From Halocaridina rubra (Eukaryota > Arthropoda > Malacostraca > Decapoda > Atyidae), in the NCBI GenBank assembly GCA_037179515.1, contig JAXCGZ010007695.1:27501-91500 (forward strand): DNA of 64,000 bases. Reading direction: 5' to 3'. Numbering within the stretch: position 1 is the first letter of the stretch; each line of letters begins with the position of its first letter. Of the stretch, positions 1 through 42,300 are shown piece by piece. A model generated the notes under the pieces. The model worked only from the letters and a program-made list of their open reading frames with translations. It made no database searches and was not told the origin of the DNA. Made by a program: the position numbers and the translations under genes.

Positions 1-99
1 TTTCTATCATTTTCTTGTATAATTTTATCATTCTTAAACATATCCTCCTGTTTCTAAGAATATCTAATACCCATTATATTGAAATATAAAAAATTAGGA

Positions 100-1240
100 T
101 TAAATGAACACTATGCATACCACTGTACTTGAAAAGACTCCGTTTTCTTATACTGGATCATGGTCTCTTATCTCTGCAATGTGAGGGGTTGGAGTATTGT
201 CTACTCTAAATACCAATTGGAACTCTTCGTTTCTTTGCAGATCTCTTCATGTCTCATTAATGCTTCCATTTGCCCTCTTTAGTTTTAAAATTTGTTCTTT
301 GGCCATTAATATCTCTCTGACAAAGCTGTGAAAAAGTTTCGCATTTTCTTTAGCCTTCATGAAAATAATGCTCTTATAATCCCTCTCTGCCTTTCTTTTT
401 ATACTTAGGTATCACTTATTGCTAAATTTTCTTTATTGCGACACCAGGACGGAAAAAAAAAATACCACCCTCATCGGGCCTAGGCACGAAGAAAACAACG
501 AGAGAGACAGAGATGGGAAGTGTATTGTGACATGTCAGATGTGAAGGGATAATAAGACATGTGTAACGAATATCCAAGAATATTCAGTGTTGTAAGTCTG
601 CCAGGCATTTATACTCTTTCCCCCAGCATTCTTCTCATATTCCATATAAAGATTCCGTACATCTCTTGTACAGATTTGTTGTTAAATGAAGTCTACCAGG
701 CACTGCCAGCAAAATTATTATTAATTTTTGTAATCTCCTTTCGGATAGTTCTTCCTCAAGTTATCAGTTCCCTCACAATCAGGTAGAACATCTACGATGA
801 TATACTCCATCAACAAAACACAGTTGTCACTCTTTCCAATTGATCGTTCATACTCATTTTTGTCAATATCCAAGACTTCATCTGTGATTATTGGATCGAG
901 CAGTGATAGTTTATTTCCACCCCTGGCCCTTGTATGTTCCAGCTTATGTTGGTGCAGGATATTTCCTTGTACACAGTCTAGGACTCTTGCCCCAAAAGAA
1001 TCCTACTTACCGTGTGGGTCAAGAATATGTCAGTCTCTCTCTATGATTAAAATTCCCCATAATCAATATCCTAATCTTTCTCTCCTGAGCAGTGATTACA
1101 ACGGAGTTTATAACTTTAAGAGTACCCCTATAACATTTTCATTAACCTCGAGTCTTCCGATTTCTTGGTGGATTATCGACAACAGCCATAATAATGCTCT
1201 CTGAACCCGTGTTTATATGTACAACAACAAAAATTTTGAA
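100..1240 (-). mobile_element. CR1-like non-LTR retrotransposon fragment (endonuclease end and linker), decayed
   Basis: On the minus strand, 1240 to about 630 gives endonuclease-end residues: a RARGGNK-like stretch, then LLDPIITDE, then SIGKSDNCVLLMEY. These resemble the PSLLDLIIT...LGKSDHCVL block at the end of CR1/Jockey-type endonucleases. The strand continues at about 430-130 with a KRKAERDYKS / AKENAKLFHSFVRE segment, like the linker before the reverse transcriptase. Stops (for example after NGSINET) and the insertion at about 440-570 break the frame. No intact ORF survives. The family call rests on motif resemblance only. Confidence 0.55.
440..590 (+). repeat. Dispersed 'gacaccagg' repeat inserted in the CR1 fragment
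   Basis: A GACACCAGGACGG start, an A-rich run, a CGGGCC...CGAAGA block and an AGAGACAGAGATGG block are followed by a TGTCAGATGTGAAGGG segment. The same order occurs at about 14635-14720, in both arms of the palindrome at 30600-31493, and in pieces at 8395-8475, 20590-20700 and 45225-45305. This is probably a non-autonomous mobile element or part of a larger one; its class is unknown. Confidence 0.5.
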
Positions 1241-1574
1241 TTAATTTTCTACACAAAGTTTAATTCTCCAAACTTAAATAATTTACCAATAAGCAATGCT
1301 ATCCCTTCACCAATCCTAACATGTCTTTCAACCCTCATTATTTTGAAACCCTTGGGGAAAGCTGTGACTGTTTATTGCCTCACTTAACTTCGTCTCTGTG
1401 ACTGTTATATTCGCCTTACTGTGTGTGTATGCGTATTTCTGCATAATTGTGGTGCTCATGGGAAAGAGTCCCATGCTCGTAATTCCATGATCGGTTCAGT
1501 TTTTATACCCAATAACATTTATATTTGCCCTTAAAACTATGAAAAGTTAGCATTAAATTCTTTCTCACTTAAAA

Positions 1575-1965
1575 AATTCCAATCATAACAAACAAGGGCC
1601 AGGGGTGGAAATGAGCCATCACTGCTCGATCTAATTATCACAGACGAAGGCTTGGATATTGGCAAAAATGAGTATGAACCATCACTTGGAAGAAGTGACC
1701 TCTGTGTGCTGTTGATGGAGTATATTATCGAAAATATTCTGCCCGATTGTAAGGGAACTGATAACCTGAGGAAGAATTATCCGAAAGGAGATTGCAATAA
1801 AATTAATAATAATTTTGCTGGCATTAATGTACAATGATTGTACAAGAGATGTACGAAATCTTTTATATGGAATATGAGAAGATTGCTGTTCCATACCATT
1901 CTCCAAAAAAGGAATTATTAATGCCAGAGAGAAATTGTTCAATAACTTCCAAACATCCTGCAAAA
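1575..1965 (+). mobile_element. CR1-like LINE fragment, inverted second copy of the endonuclease end
   Basis: The plus strand reads LDLIITDEGLDIGKNEYE, then SDLCVLLMEYIIENILPDC, then GTDNLRKNYPKGD. It is a diverged copy of the minus-strand block at 630-940 in opposite orientation. It extends further downstream through an SVQEMYE-like linker piece and a PYHSPKK segment before similarity fades near 1965. Confidence 0.55.
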
Positions 1966-2165
1966 AAAATTTCTAACAGTTTCAAACTATTACCTCTAGT
2001 TCTAAAGCCATCCATATCAAAATATTGCTCCCTTTCCGCTCTGTCAATACCATGAAGGAACTTAAAAACCGTCACTATATCCTCCCGTCTTTCTTCTAGC
2101 TTCAAGTGATATTAAGTCTCAGTCCCTCAGCCTTTCCTCATAATCGAGATTGCGTATCTCTGTCA
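1960..2165 (-). mobile_element. CR1-like LINE fragment, region after the reverse transcriptase
   Basis: The minus strand encodes LEERREDIVTVFKFLHGID, then YFDMDGFRTRGNSLKL. This is the pattern of the C-terminal region after RT in CR1/Jockey LINEs (R.RGDMI..YK...G........F......TRGHS.KL). It abuts the opposite-strand endonuclease fragment, so LINE parts here are out of order. Confidence 0.5.
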
Positions 2166-2357
2166 TCAGCTTCTTAGCATGTCTTTAAACTTTTTTAGTT
2201 TATTTAAATGCTTATTCAGGTGCGTGTTGATATGTCAACATGAACTTTCCATTGTTATACAAATTCATTAAGGTCGTTTCCATCTAAAGTATATTCACGT
2301 TATCCTGTCCCTTGTATATGCTACATTTTTATGAGGAGTATTATGATTTGTACATAC

Positions 2358-2559
<202 letters not shown>

Positions 2560-2639
2560 TTCAAACTTAACACCCTGTCCGACTAAAGCCAATATGATGG
2601 TTACAACTCAAAATATCAAGGTAGATAGAAGTGCCAGTC

Positions 2640-2960
2640 TAATCGTGGCGCAGTGGTAGCTTCGGGAGGCGGGTAATATACTGGCCGCAGGTTTGATCCT
2701 GGCCCGAAGTTGGATTAGCTTTCACTCATTTCCAATTAAACTGGGCATTTTATTGGGGGATTCAGTGATTTCCAATAGGTCTACCTGATTATTGAGGCAC
2801 TGCCTGGCGATCACTGGGTCAATGTGACAGGACAGGAGAGGGGGTTTGGTCTCTGTATATACTTGGGCTCTATGCTATTACTTCCTCTTGCCTTTACCTG
2901 TCATTAGAGACCTTTAACTTTTATTTACATAGCCTTTATGTTTGGCTCCTACAACGAGCA
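2640..2960 (+). repeat. tRNA-derived SINE (family B), about 320 bp
   Basis: It begins with a tRNA-like head: GTGGCGCAGTGGTAGC as an A-box region and GGTTTGATCC as a B box about 40 bp later. A conserved non-tRNA body follows (GGTCTACCTGATTATT, then CGATCAC.G.GTC, then GAGGGGG) and then an A-rich end near 2975. A 5'-truncated copy lies at 6995-7290. Confidence 0.7.
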
Positions 2961-2979
2961 GTGAATAAGAATGGAAAAA

Positions 2980-4480
2980 AAAAAAATTACACATTATTAA
3001 TGCAGTGAATCAAGTCCATATCACATGGTCACTGATTTCTTGTAACATCGTTATTTAAACTGCACTTTTATGAATTTTACAATACATTTTACCTAAACAA
3101 ATACATATTTTACTTTTTTACATGCTACTAAAGAATATAATTGTAGAAAGTAACATCTTATATTTGATGTCGTTTATAAGTACACGTGATACCAATGATT
3201 CTTATCTAAACACATTTTAAACATAATGCATTAATAAGAGAACAGCAGCTTTGAAAAAGCTATGACATGGGCCAGAATATGATGACCTTCATTCTTGATA
3301 AGTTATTTAAATATGAAAATTGATGAATTAACTTAAATGGGAATTTATTTTAACCTCTCACTGATCTTTAGATAATGATGTTGTACAATTTTTAACTTGA
3401 GCAAGTGTCTTTACCAAGCAAAAGGCTAAGCCTGGCAGTAAAAGATTTGTAAGTTCATTTGGGAATTACTGAAAATATTTAATGCAGCGATGTATGTCAA
3501 AATTAGTACCCATTCCAGAGGGAGCAAACACAGATTTGAGATTTACTAAAAATAATATGGGAAAGGTGTTTATATTCTCAGAACAGCATCTCTAGCACCG
3601 TATAATGTCACAATTAGTCCCTATCTATATCGGGGTGGACACAGATTGGGAATCAATAGAAATAATAGGGAACAGATACATTTATATTCTTAAAACTGTA
3701 ATTCTTGCACAGATAATTTTGGGTATGTCTTCTCTACTCTAATAAGTATGGGTATTAGATAAGCCTTTACCGTAGACCTCTCCTTGGGTACTAAATATGA
3801 ATAGCTCAGCAGCTGGATAAAAGCTCAGTCTTGTGGTCAAAACCATTAGAACATCTTTCGGCAAAACTCACTGTATAGGTTATGCCATATCCCATCACAA
3901 AGCTACAAGTAGAAAGGCAAATACTATGTCGCAGGGTTCTCCATATTTGATGGCTACAGTAGGTACTTAATGTAAATGTTTTTCTTACCAGAAAAGGATT
4001 ATAAATTCAGAGATGCATGTTCTACAATGGAGATTGGTACATATTGGCGCAGTCGGTTTGGTGCTAGCTGTTTGGCCACTAAACCTAGTTTTATGACAAC
4101 CCACTTGGCTGCTGCTAAGATTTTTTATATTTTGCAACCTGATGTAACCATCTTTACAAAACGGATGGCGCCAAAACAGCATTGCTATTCGCCCCAATCT
4201 TTCTACGCTGGGGCTATTTATCGGTTTGGTTTAAACCATCAGGGGTCTAATTGCCACACCAAAATGGCATAACCATTAGCCCTGTTCTATCTGTGCTGGG
4301 TCTATTTATCTGCTTGCTTTCAGCTTTAGGGGTGTCTTTCACATTCTACCTGTCCTTCTTTAGAGAGAATGAAAAAATTATTGAAGCATTTTCTTTTTGT
4401 GTCTGCCATAGAAGCTGAGCGGTCTTGAAACAGTATTATAGAAACAATGTGCTTTTCCTCCCACGTTGCTTGGGAGTTAC
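2980..4480. other. Intergenic sequence 3' of INTS4, no gene seen
   Basis: No coding exon, RNA gene or transposon protein was recognised. Two diverged copies of an approximately 110-bp segment lie at about 3490-3600 and 3606-3715; both share an ATTAGT.CC start, a GGACACAGATT-like block and a TTTATATTCT block. The short open frames at 3976-4272 lack recognisable motifs. Confidence 0.5.
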
Positions 4481-4483
4481 CGT

Positions 4484-4660
4484 TATCATTTTGTGTGTTA
4501 CTATTAATCCCTATTTGACTGGGAGTGGACAGACAGCTTGGAGTTGGGGAAATAAGCCTGGATGCCCTTCCTAACATCCCAGAGTGGGATCAAACATGGT
4601 TTTGTCACTTCCCGAGTCGAGTGCTCTTACCACTGCTCTATCATGGATATGGCAGTATCA
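4484..4660 (+). repeat. SINE-like repeat family A copy
   Basis: It carries the family order: GTGTTACTATTAATCCC, then a GGGAGTGGACA block, then TGGAGTTGGGGAA, then GGATGCCCTTCCTAAC, then GTGGGATCAAAC, then CCCGAGTCGAGTGCTCT, ending in ACCACTGC. The GGGATCAAAC segment resembles a pol III B box. This is one of the most complete copies. Confidence 0.6.
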
Positions 4661-5006
4661 TTACAATGGCTCTCACTAAGTTGACTCACAAACGTGCGAC
4701 TATAAAACTCTAGAACAGAGCTATTCTTTTTCCAAAGAGCTAAGGGGATGCATGCAGTGACAGAGAGACTACTCAACACAACCAGTTTGCAATCAGCTAT
4801 AGAAAAACTCATTTTAATCACAGTACCATATAAAAATAATCAACTGTAATTTATATCACATAGTGTGTACATTGCTTTATATGAAATACTGCTTAAATTC
4901 TGTTAGAGTGATTCCAGAATTCACTTTTTCACTGTAAAAGCATTTATCTTAAAATGCTCCAAAAAGTGAGGAAGGTCGTTAAGTGGTAGTTGGTAGAAAT
5001 GAGTCT

Positions 5007-35404
<30,398 letters not shown>

Positions 35405-36700
35405 TTGCCTTCAATTGAAAAAATCCACCACAATTGCAAAACTAGAGGGCGGCCATCTTGGGTCGGTAGTATAGGCACATTAACAGCTTCAAGTATAAGG
35501 GAAATAAAATGCTATTTTGAGATTATACGAGGTTAAAGGAATACAGTAAGGAATTGAAGTATATTTTGATTCTATACCTGATCATTATATTTTCATTTGT
35601 TTCTCGTTCCACTCTTGTATATAATACCATCGGAATATAAATAAATAAACCAAGAATAATAATAATAAAAAAAAACTGAAAATTGATATCCAATAAAATA
35701 TATACACTATATAAGATAATTAGATAATCTACATATCACTAAATTGATTCATTTTTCGTTACCAGAAATAACTATGATGCTAACACTGAGAAAAAAATAA
35801 AAATAATGATATGCACAAGATGAAGGGAAAGGCAACAGAATAACTGGGAATTAATGAAAATATAAATCATGTAGAAATTGGAAACAGTGAGTTGAAAAGA
35901 ATTGGATTGGATTTAAAAAGAAAAAAAAATAGGACAGCATATATAAATAATAATAAAAGATGAGGAATCAAAGCATATATTAGATTTTAATAAATGAAGC
36001 TTATAATTAATGTAGTAGAAATAATAAATTTCATTAAACGGAGATTGGCGGTAATGTAGACTTTAGTGGCACTGAACCGAAAATAAGATAGAAATAGGCT
36101 AGGCGGAAGGGAAATTGAATGGTATTGCGCATTGCGCGCGTTACTTGTATAGAATTCGTTGGTGTGGGGAGGGGATGGGATGATTTCTTCCTCTATAGTT
36201 GTGTGTTGATATGGGTTGCACGAGGCATCATTAAAGAACAACAAAATGGAGTAATACACGCGAATTTCACCCTACAACACACAACTATTAAGCAAGGTAT
36301 ATAGAGAAGAACCCAAGGCACCATTGTGACGTAGCGTTAGAGTGATTTAAGGAAGAATGGATAGAGAAATCGGTAGTTAAATAGGGTCGATTGGAAGCAT
36401 GGTGGACCCCGCTCTTCATGGAGGACTTGCGGATGATTCGGTTTTCGTTCGTGGCTTCCTTTTTTTACTTTTTAGTTCTTTCGCGTCATTTATACGGCAT
36501 GATTCGGTCGGATTAGGTAGTATGTGTGTTGTTTATGTGACTGTGGTTAAGTAGTGAGTTTTGCTGTGTACGTTTGTTTATAGTGAGGGAGGGGGCAGGG
36601 CGGCCACTTGCGGCCCATGGGAGATTCATTCGCCGCAAATGACCTTGAACTTGGGCAAGTCGTTAATTTTTGTAGCTTGTGTTGTCTTCGTTTTTTCAAT
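35405..36700. promoter_or_regulatory. Divergent 5' region between INTS4 and the MBD-R2-like gene
   Basis: INTS4 starts leftward at 35404. A four-codon upstream ORF (35456-35442, ATG GCC GCC CTC TAG) lies in its leader. Rightward, 36110-36160 and 36300-36660 are richer in G+C and CpG (GCGCATTGCGCGCGTTAC, GCGGCCACTTGCGGCCCATG) than the AT-rich surroundings and are good candidates for the first non-coding exon of the plus-strand gene. The transcription start sites were not determined. Confidence 0.4.
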
Positions 36701-38300
36701 CGTATTTATTAAGCCTTCTTGACTATATTCAAGGGTGATTTTTAATTTCATGTCGCCAGTTAAAAAAATGTGAAATTTATATAATTAGGGATGGTTAGGT
36801 TAGGTCAGCCACATTGAAGAAACGTGTTATTAATTTATGGTTTATTTTTAGGTGTTTTAGATATATTTTTTTTTCAGATATGCTTACTTTCACACCGCTA
36901 CCTAGGAAAATATGACATTAATAAGGTTAATTCATCCCAGATAAGAAGAGTTACTAACACTTATTTTTGGTTTGATAGAATATTACGACTAAGTTGCTGT
37001 TTAAGCACTCACCTTTACGAAAATATCACATGAATATTATAATCGGTTAGGTAGTTCACCATCATTATAAACAGGCTGAAAATTGAAATGACTGCTTTTA
37101 GTTTTAGATATTTTATTTTTTTTTTCATTTTGCATTGGCTGTGACCGTAAGCATTTACCATGTTTTGAGTGTTTCCAAACTGATGCACTAGCACCAGCCT
37201 TAATTCCCCAGCTCCAACCTGTGTCTACCCCCTTTTGATTGGGGTACATAGTGACTCATTAAACAGTAAGCAACAGCAAAGGTGTATTGTATCTGGTAAG
37301 ATCATTTTATGTGTTGTATTTTGGCAGTCTTTCTTCATTACAGTAAGGTTATGGTAGGCCTAGTTCGTTTAGATATAAAATATTGAAAATTATTGTTAAG
37401 TGAAATTCTTGGTTTTAGAACTGCCTCTTTGGCAGTTTCCCCAATGATTCTCCAGTAAGGGGACTTGTCTAATAATAGAATTTAGGTTCAAGTTTGCATT
37501 GTAGTCAATTTTATTTTCAAAAATTACTTTAGAATGTAGTCAGATATCCAGGTAATTGTCAGGGGATTTTTGTTGTAGAACTAAATATTTGAAAGCTTGC
37601 TTGAGTCTAGTTTTGTATTTGCATATGTCTTATAAATAGTTGCTGAAATAAGATTAGTATAGCATAGCAAGGTAGTTTAGCTTGATATTGAAATGTAGGT
37701 TAAATGGTCTTATTATGCTGTTTTCGAATTGTAGAATTTTTTTGGTGGATTTTACTTTTAAATTGATTGTCAACACAAGTAGAGAATGACAAGCATCCAG
37801 TTACACCCTAACATGTAACTCAGATTCTTGCGTCCGAATGCATTGTATTAGTGTATTGATATGTAAATGATGACTCTGGGATGAAAATGCACTGAAAGAT
37901 CCTCTTCCCTATGGTATCATTTTATCCTGCATGTTGTATACAGTCATACCAGACAGTCACAGTATTTATGAAGTGAATAAACTTCACTGGATCATGTAAA
38001 GATGAGTACCCTTAGATCCCCTTGTAAAGTCTAGCAACCCCATAAATTTTTAGGTGACGTGCCTTGTAAATATGAATAACCCCTGGTGTTACTATTCTAT
38101 GACCCTCCGTCCTTTTCCTAATACTAGAGTATGTTGGCAATTACAAGTAAGTTAATATACTGCAATTATGTGCATGCGAGTTCATTAACTTAAGTATTGT
38201 ACTGTCTTCCTTTGCAATTGGGTGTGGAAATGCCAGAGATTGCAAACAGCGAACGATCTACCCATGATTCCATAAATTTGTCCTGTACATGTATTGCTTT
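36700..38300. other. Probable 5' intron of the MBD-R2-like gene, little recognised
   Basis: T-rich sequence without convincing exons. A family A fragment lies on the minus strand at 37195-37260 (CCCCAGCTCCAACCTGTGTC on plus). Confidence 0.4.
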
Positions 38301-38309
38301 CCCTCCCTG

Positions 38310-38610
38310 GATCTTGAAAAGATGAGTTGGAACTGAGAAACTAATGCTGGATGCCCATCCTAACACCTCATTGTAGATTTGATTGGGGGTCTGTCACCTC
38401 TCAGGTCAAATGCTCTAATTACCGCACTACTATTATCCCCTTGCTTATTGGTATATATTTGATTTTTTTTTTATCTTTGTATGGGGATGGGCACACAGGT
38501 TGAAGCTGGGGAATTAAGGCTGGATGCTCTTCCTATTGGCCTGCCGTGGGCTCAAATGTGGGTTTGTCACCTTCCGAGTCCAGCATTCTACCAATTAAAC
38601 TACAGCATGA
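38310..38610 (+). repeat. Two family A SINE-like copies
   Basis: The first (about 38325-38440) keeps GGAACTGAGAAACTAATGCT, GGATGCCCATCCTAACACC and a CTAATTACCGCACTAC tail. The second (about 38478-38610) is more complete: GGGGATGGGCACACAGGTTG, GCTGGGGAATTAAGGCTGGA, then CCTTCCGAGTCCAGCATTCT. Confidence 0.55.
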
Positions 38611-38611
38611 G

Positions 38612-38835
38612 CCTCCTGGCTAGTACAGTGGTAACGCGCTGGCCTTGCATTTGTGAGGTCGACGGATCGCGTCTCGTCCAGGCAAGAGAGATTAAGCTGT
38701 TAACTGGGGATGTTACTGCTGTTGCTGGGCACCACAGTGGGGGGGTTGGGGCCTGTGCCGGCTGGCGACCGCCCTATGGGTCCTCCATGACCTGTTTCAC
38801 TCATCCGTGGGTGAAGACTAAAACAACTACAGCAG
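38612..38835 (+). repeat. tRNA-derived SINE (family C)
   Basis: tRNA-like head CCTGGCTAGTACAGTGGTAA and GCGCTGGCCTTGCATTTGTG, with B-box region GGTCGACGGATCGCGTC. The body follows (GAGATTAAGCTGTTAACTGG, then GGGTCCTCCATGACCTG). Confidence 0.6.
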
Positions 38836-39074
38836 TCCCCTTATATATGTTTGTAATGGTTTGTAAGAGTAATTCATTGTTATTCTTGCATTAGTAATGT
38901 TGTAACGTCATATCAGCACCTTGACATTAGAATATTTTTAGCGGCATTACCATCTTTAATTTTAGCAAATAGTTCTCGTTGCCTGTCTAACCTAACCTAA
39001 TTTGGTTAGGGTAGGATACAGTAGACCACAGATAGCGAGGCATTTAGGTCTATATATCGCTGTGTTTATTGCAG

Positions 39075-39327
39075 GGGTGTTGAGTGTTACGGCGATGCTC
39101 AAAGTGGGCAGCAAGTTTTACACTTTTGATGAGTTGAGCAAGCGTTTGGAGGAATTTCAGCAAGTGGAGAAAGTACAACTGTGGGTGAGAGATTCTCGAA
39201 CTGTGGTTGCAGCCGCTAAGAGGGCTAGACGAAAGTCCCTCAACCCAGCTCTGAAATATGCTGAGCTGACTTATTCTTGTGTCTTTGGTGGGCGTAGACC
39301 CTCCGATCAGACTAAGACACATAATCA
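39075..39327 (+). CDS. Exon with start of the FAR1/ZSWIM3-like domain
   Basis: Acceptor TTATTGCAG at 39074. ATG at 39095 gives MLKVGSKFYTFDELSKRLEE, then FQQVEKVQLWVRDSRTV and LTYSCVFGGRRPSDQTKTHN. This pattern (..GS.F.TF.E....L......) matches the N-terminal domain of ZSWIM1/ZSWIM3 and FAR1-type proteins. The frame is open upstream of the ATG to the acceptor, so a start in an upstream exon is possible. Donor GTAAGT. Confidence 0.75.
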
Positions 39328-42300
39328 GTAAGTTTTTAATGACAAACATTTTTAATTTTCTTTTTATCATATGTCCTGTATTTAAGTATTTTTTTTTACT
39401 AATTGAGGGAGCTGGCTACCTGCATCTTGTCTGACATGATTCTTCTTTATTATTTTCAGGACATCAGCTGGCGGCTGCCCATTTAAAGTACGCTTGTCCA
39501 CATCAATTGATGGTCAGGCACTGGTTGTAAAGGAAATATGTCACGATCACAACCACGAGCCTGGAAAAGTAAGAACATTTTGTAATTTAAGAGCAAAATT
39601 TTATTTTGGCTTGATATTTGTTTTCCTTTTTATATGTCACTATTAGTCCCCTTTTTGGAGGTGAACACATAGAGGTTGAAGCTGGGAAATTAAGGCTAGA
39701 TTTCCTTACCAGTGCCCTGCTGTGGGCTCAGTCACTGTTGTCCGTTACCAAGGGAAGTGTTCTAATCTTTGCGCTATTGGGCTCCCCTTCTTTATACTGG
39801 AAAATGTTCAGATTATTTTAACGTTATCTTTAGATTTTTTGTTGGAGTATTTAATATAAGAATTGTAGGAGTTGTTACTAAAAACAAGTGGTATTTTAAG
39901 TCTTAATAGTGCAGAACTTTAGAACAATCATATTAGCATCATTTATAGAGCATAATTTCATAATGCAATTGATATCCACAAAAATATCCTTTTGTGTACT
40001 CATAATACCATCTTGGTTGGCATTGAATAGGATATACAGTACCTGTAAAAACCACGTTTAACCTTAGATTGATACTGGCTCAAGCTCTGGTATTTTTTGT
40101 TTTGACAGACCAGTTTCCAGATTGCCAGATAAGATAACTGATTTGTAAACTCAACAAATTCCGCTCTTTTTTTTATATCCCCCTGATCCTATGATATACT
40201 TATAAAAGATTAGTTTTCTTCTTTGGCAGGCCATGTAAAGCATAAAGTTTTATTTTTTGTTATCTACACTTAAAATCACAGTAACTCCCATTGAGGATGT
40301 GCATATGCTTAATGCCATTATTACTTTCTATTCTAAAAATGTTATGAATATTTCAGTCCCTCTTATTGTGTTATCCTGGCCATGCAAATGACTTGATAGT
40401 GTAGTTTATGCTGTATAGATTGTGTGCTCACCGTGGTAGCATTTGCGACTTTGAGTCATTAGGGTCATGGCTCTGCCAAAACTGAAGTCCTTAGCAAGAA
40501 GCCATTGTTCTGGCCCTTATATGAATTGGGATACTTTGACGTAAAACCAATCACATCGTGTGTTCATCCAAACTTTTGTTGTCGTTTCAGAAGCTACATG
40601 AGGAGCCCCGACGATTGTACAAAAAAAGCCCCAATAATAATAACAACAATAGTCGCAGCACAAACAGTGTGCGAAAGCCCGTCCGTTACATTGTGAATAA
40701 GCAACGCGTCAACAGCGACAGTAGTAACAACGCCACTTCCAAGAGCAAGAGCCGTCTAGAGAATTCAGAGTCATCTCACATAGCGCTTGGGCAGTCTCCC
40801 TTCCACCACCTCCATCTTCATCAACAGCAATATCAACAGCAGCAACAAATCAAGTTGCAACTGCAACAGCACCTTCAGCAACAGCAGCAGCAACAGTTGC
40901 GGCAACGACAGGCCGAGGTCATTCAGCTAGACTCGCCAGATCATATCGATACACCCGATCACCTCAGCTCCCCTGATCTCTCCTCAACAAGTTTTGATCA
41001 GCTGGGGTCTCTCAATAACTCCGTCGATCAATTTTCGTACCTGCCGCCATCTCCTATATCTCCTAGGTAAGCTTTTACATTACTGCCCTAGCAGTCTTGT
41101 AGCATGGGAAGACTGAAAATATTTTTGAGAGACTTTGCCTTCATATCCTATCCTATGTCAGATTTGACACATCCTTTAAGAGTGCTATAGGGAAGACTAG
41201 GAAATAATTTTGAATAAATCCCTTAAGGCATTTTTCAAAGCAAAGACAAGAGATATAACCTGAATTTATGAATTTCAAGTTATTCCAGTAGTTTGTCATA
41301 GAAGTAACTTGTGAAAAATAGTACACTTGAGCACCAGCCCAGAGTCATATAGAGCCTAGAGGTTGAGAGCAGTGAGGCAAATTCACCAATGAATGACCCA
41401 ACCGTAAAGATTAGAACTCTTGCTGTAGAAGGTAGAATTAATTTATTTCCTTGTAGATCTGGGATAACCCTTCTTTATCATATTGGCACAGCTGGTTTAT
41501 CATGACACTGAATTAGGATATTTCATTACTATCACAGGAGGACATCCTGTTGAATCTAGGGTCTAATAATTGTACTGTGAATGCTTTAATATATATTTGG
41601 TATACAGTATACAGTAAGTTGAATAGGCCTAACTGAAGTCGATTATTTGGGAGTTTTGTTTGTGTGAATTCAGAAACAACTCTACTCCCATTTTGGAGAT
41701 GTGTACTGTAGCCTAGTCGCTCTTTATGATGCCCTTTCTTCACAGCCTATCGAGTGGTTGCATAGTTGACTGCGAGGAAGACGAGCGTTTGGAACCCATC
41801 CTTGACCTTGAAGAGGCCTTGGAGGAAGCCCTTGGGGACCTCGATAGTGTAGGCAGCATGGAGGTCGACGCCAATCTTCGGCTGTTTACGCTGGGGAGCT
41901 CAGCACCCTCTTTGGTCTCCCAGTCCGAGATCTGCACTTCTCAGTCAGCAGCAGACGATCCCACTGGGCCACCCCCTGCCAAGCGTCAGAGAGGGCGGCC
42001 GAGGAAACAGTCGTTCTCGGGAAGTACGTATGAAAATAGCGTGGACATTCCAGACTTGGATTTCAGCTTATCAGATCTTATGGATTTTGATGTTTATTTG
42101 TTTTAGAAAAATAAAGAAGAGATACAGAGAGAGATTGCAAATACAGATAAAAGAAGTCGAGTCTTAAAGGAGTCTCTTGTATTATAATTAAAAGTAAGAG
42201 GAATATTAGCTTAAAGGAAGAATTTTGGAAATAATAATAATAAAATACTGGGTGGTGGTTAACTCTTTAAGAAAAGGCAGGGCCTAAGAGTCACAGTAGT

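Noticed and set aside
3976..4272. Possible small gene downstream of INTS4
   Set aside because: No motifs, no splice borders, no homology recognised; both strands are similarly open by chance.
36400..36560. ATG at 36400 as the start of the MBD-R2-like protein
   Set aside because: It can be joined in phase to 39075 through a weak G|GTAGTA donor, but the encoded segment has no recognisable features and an in-exon ATG at 39095 fits the domain start. Left unresolved.
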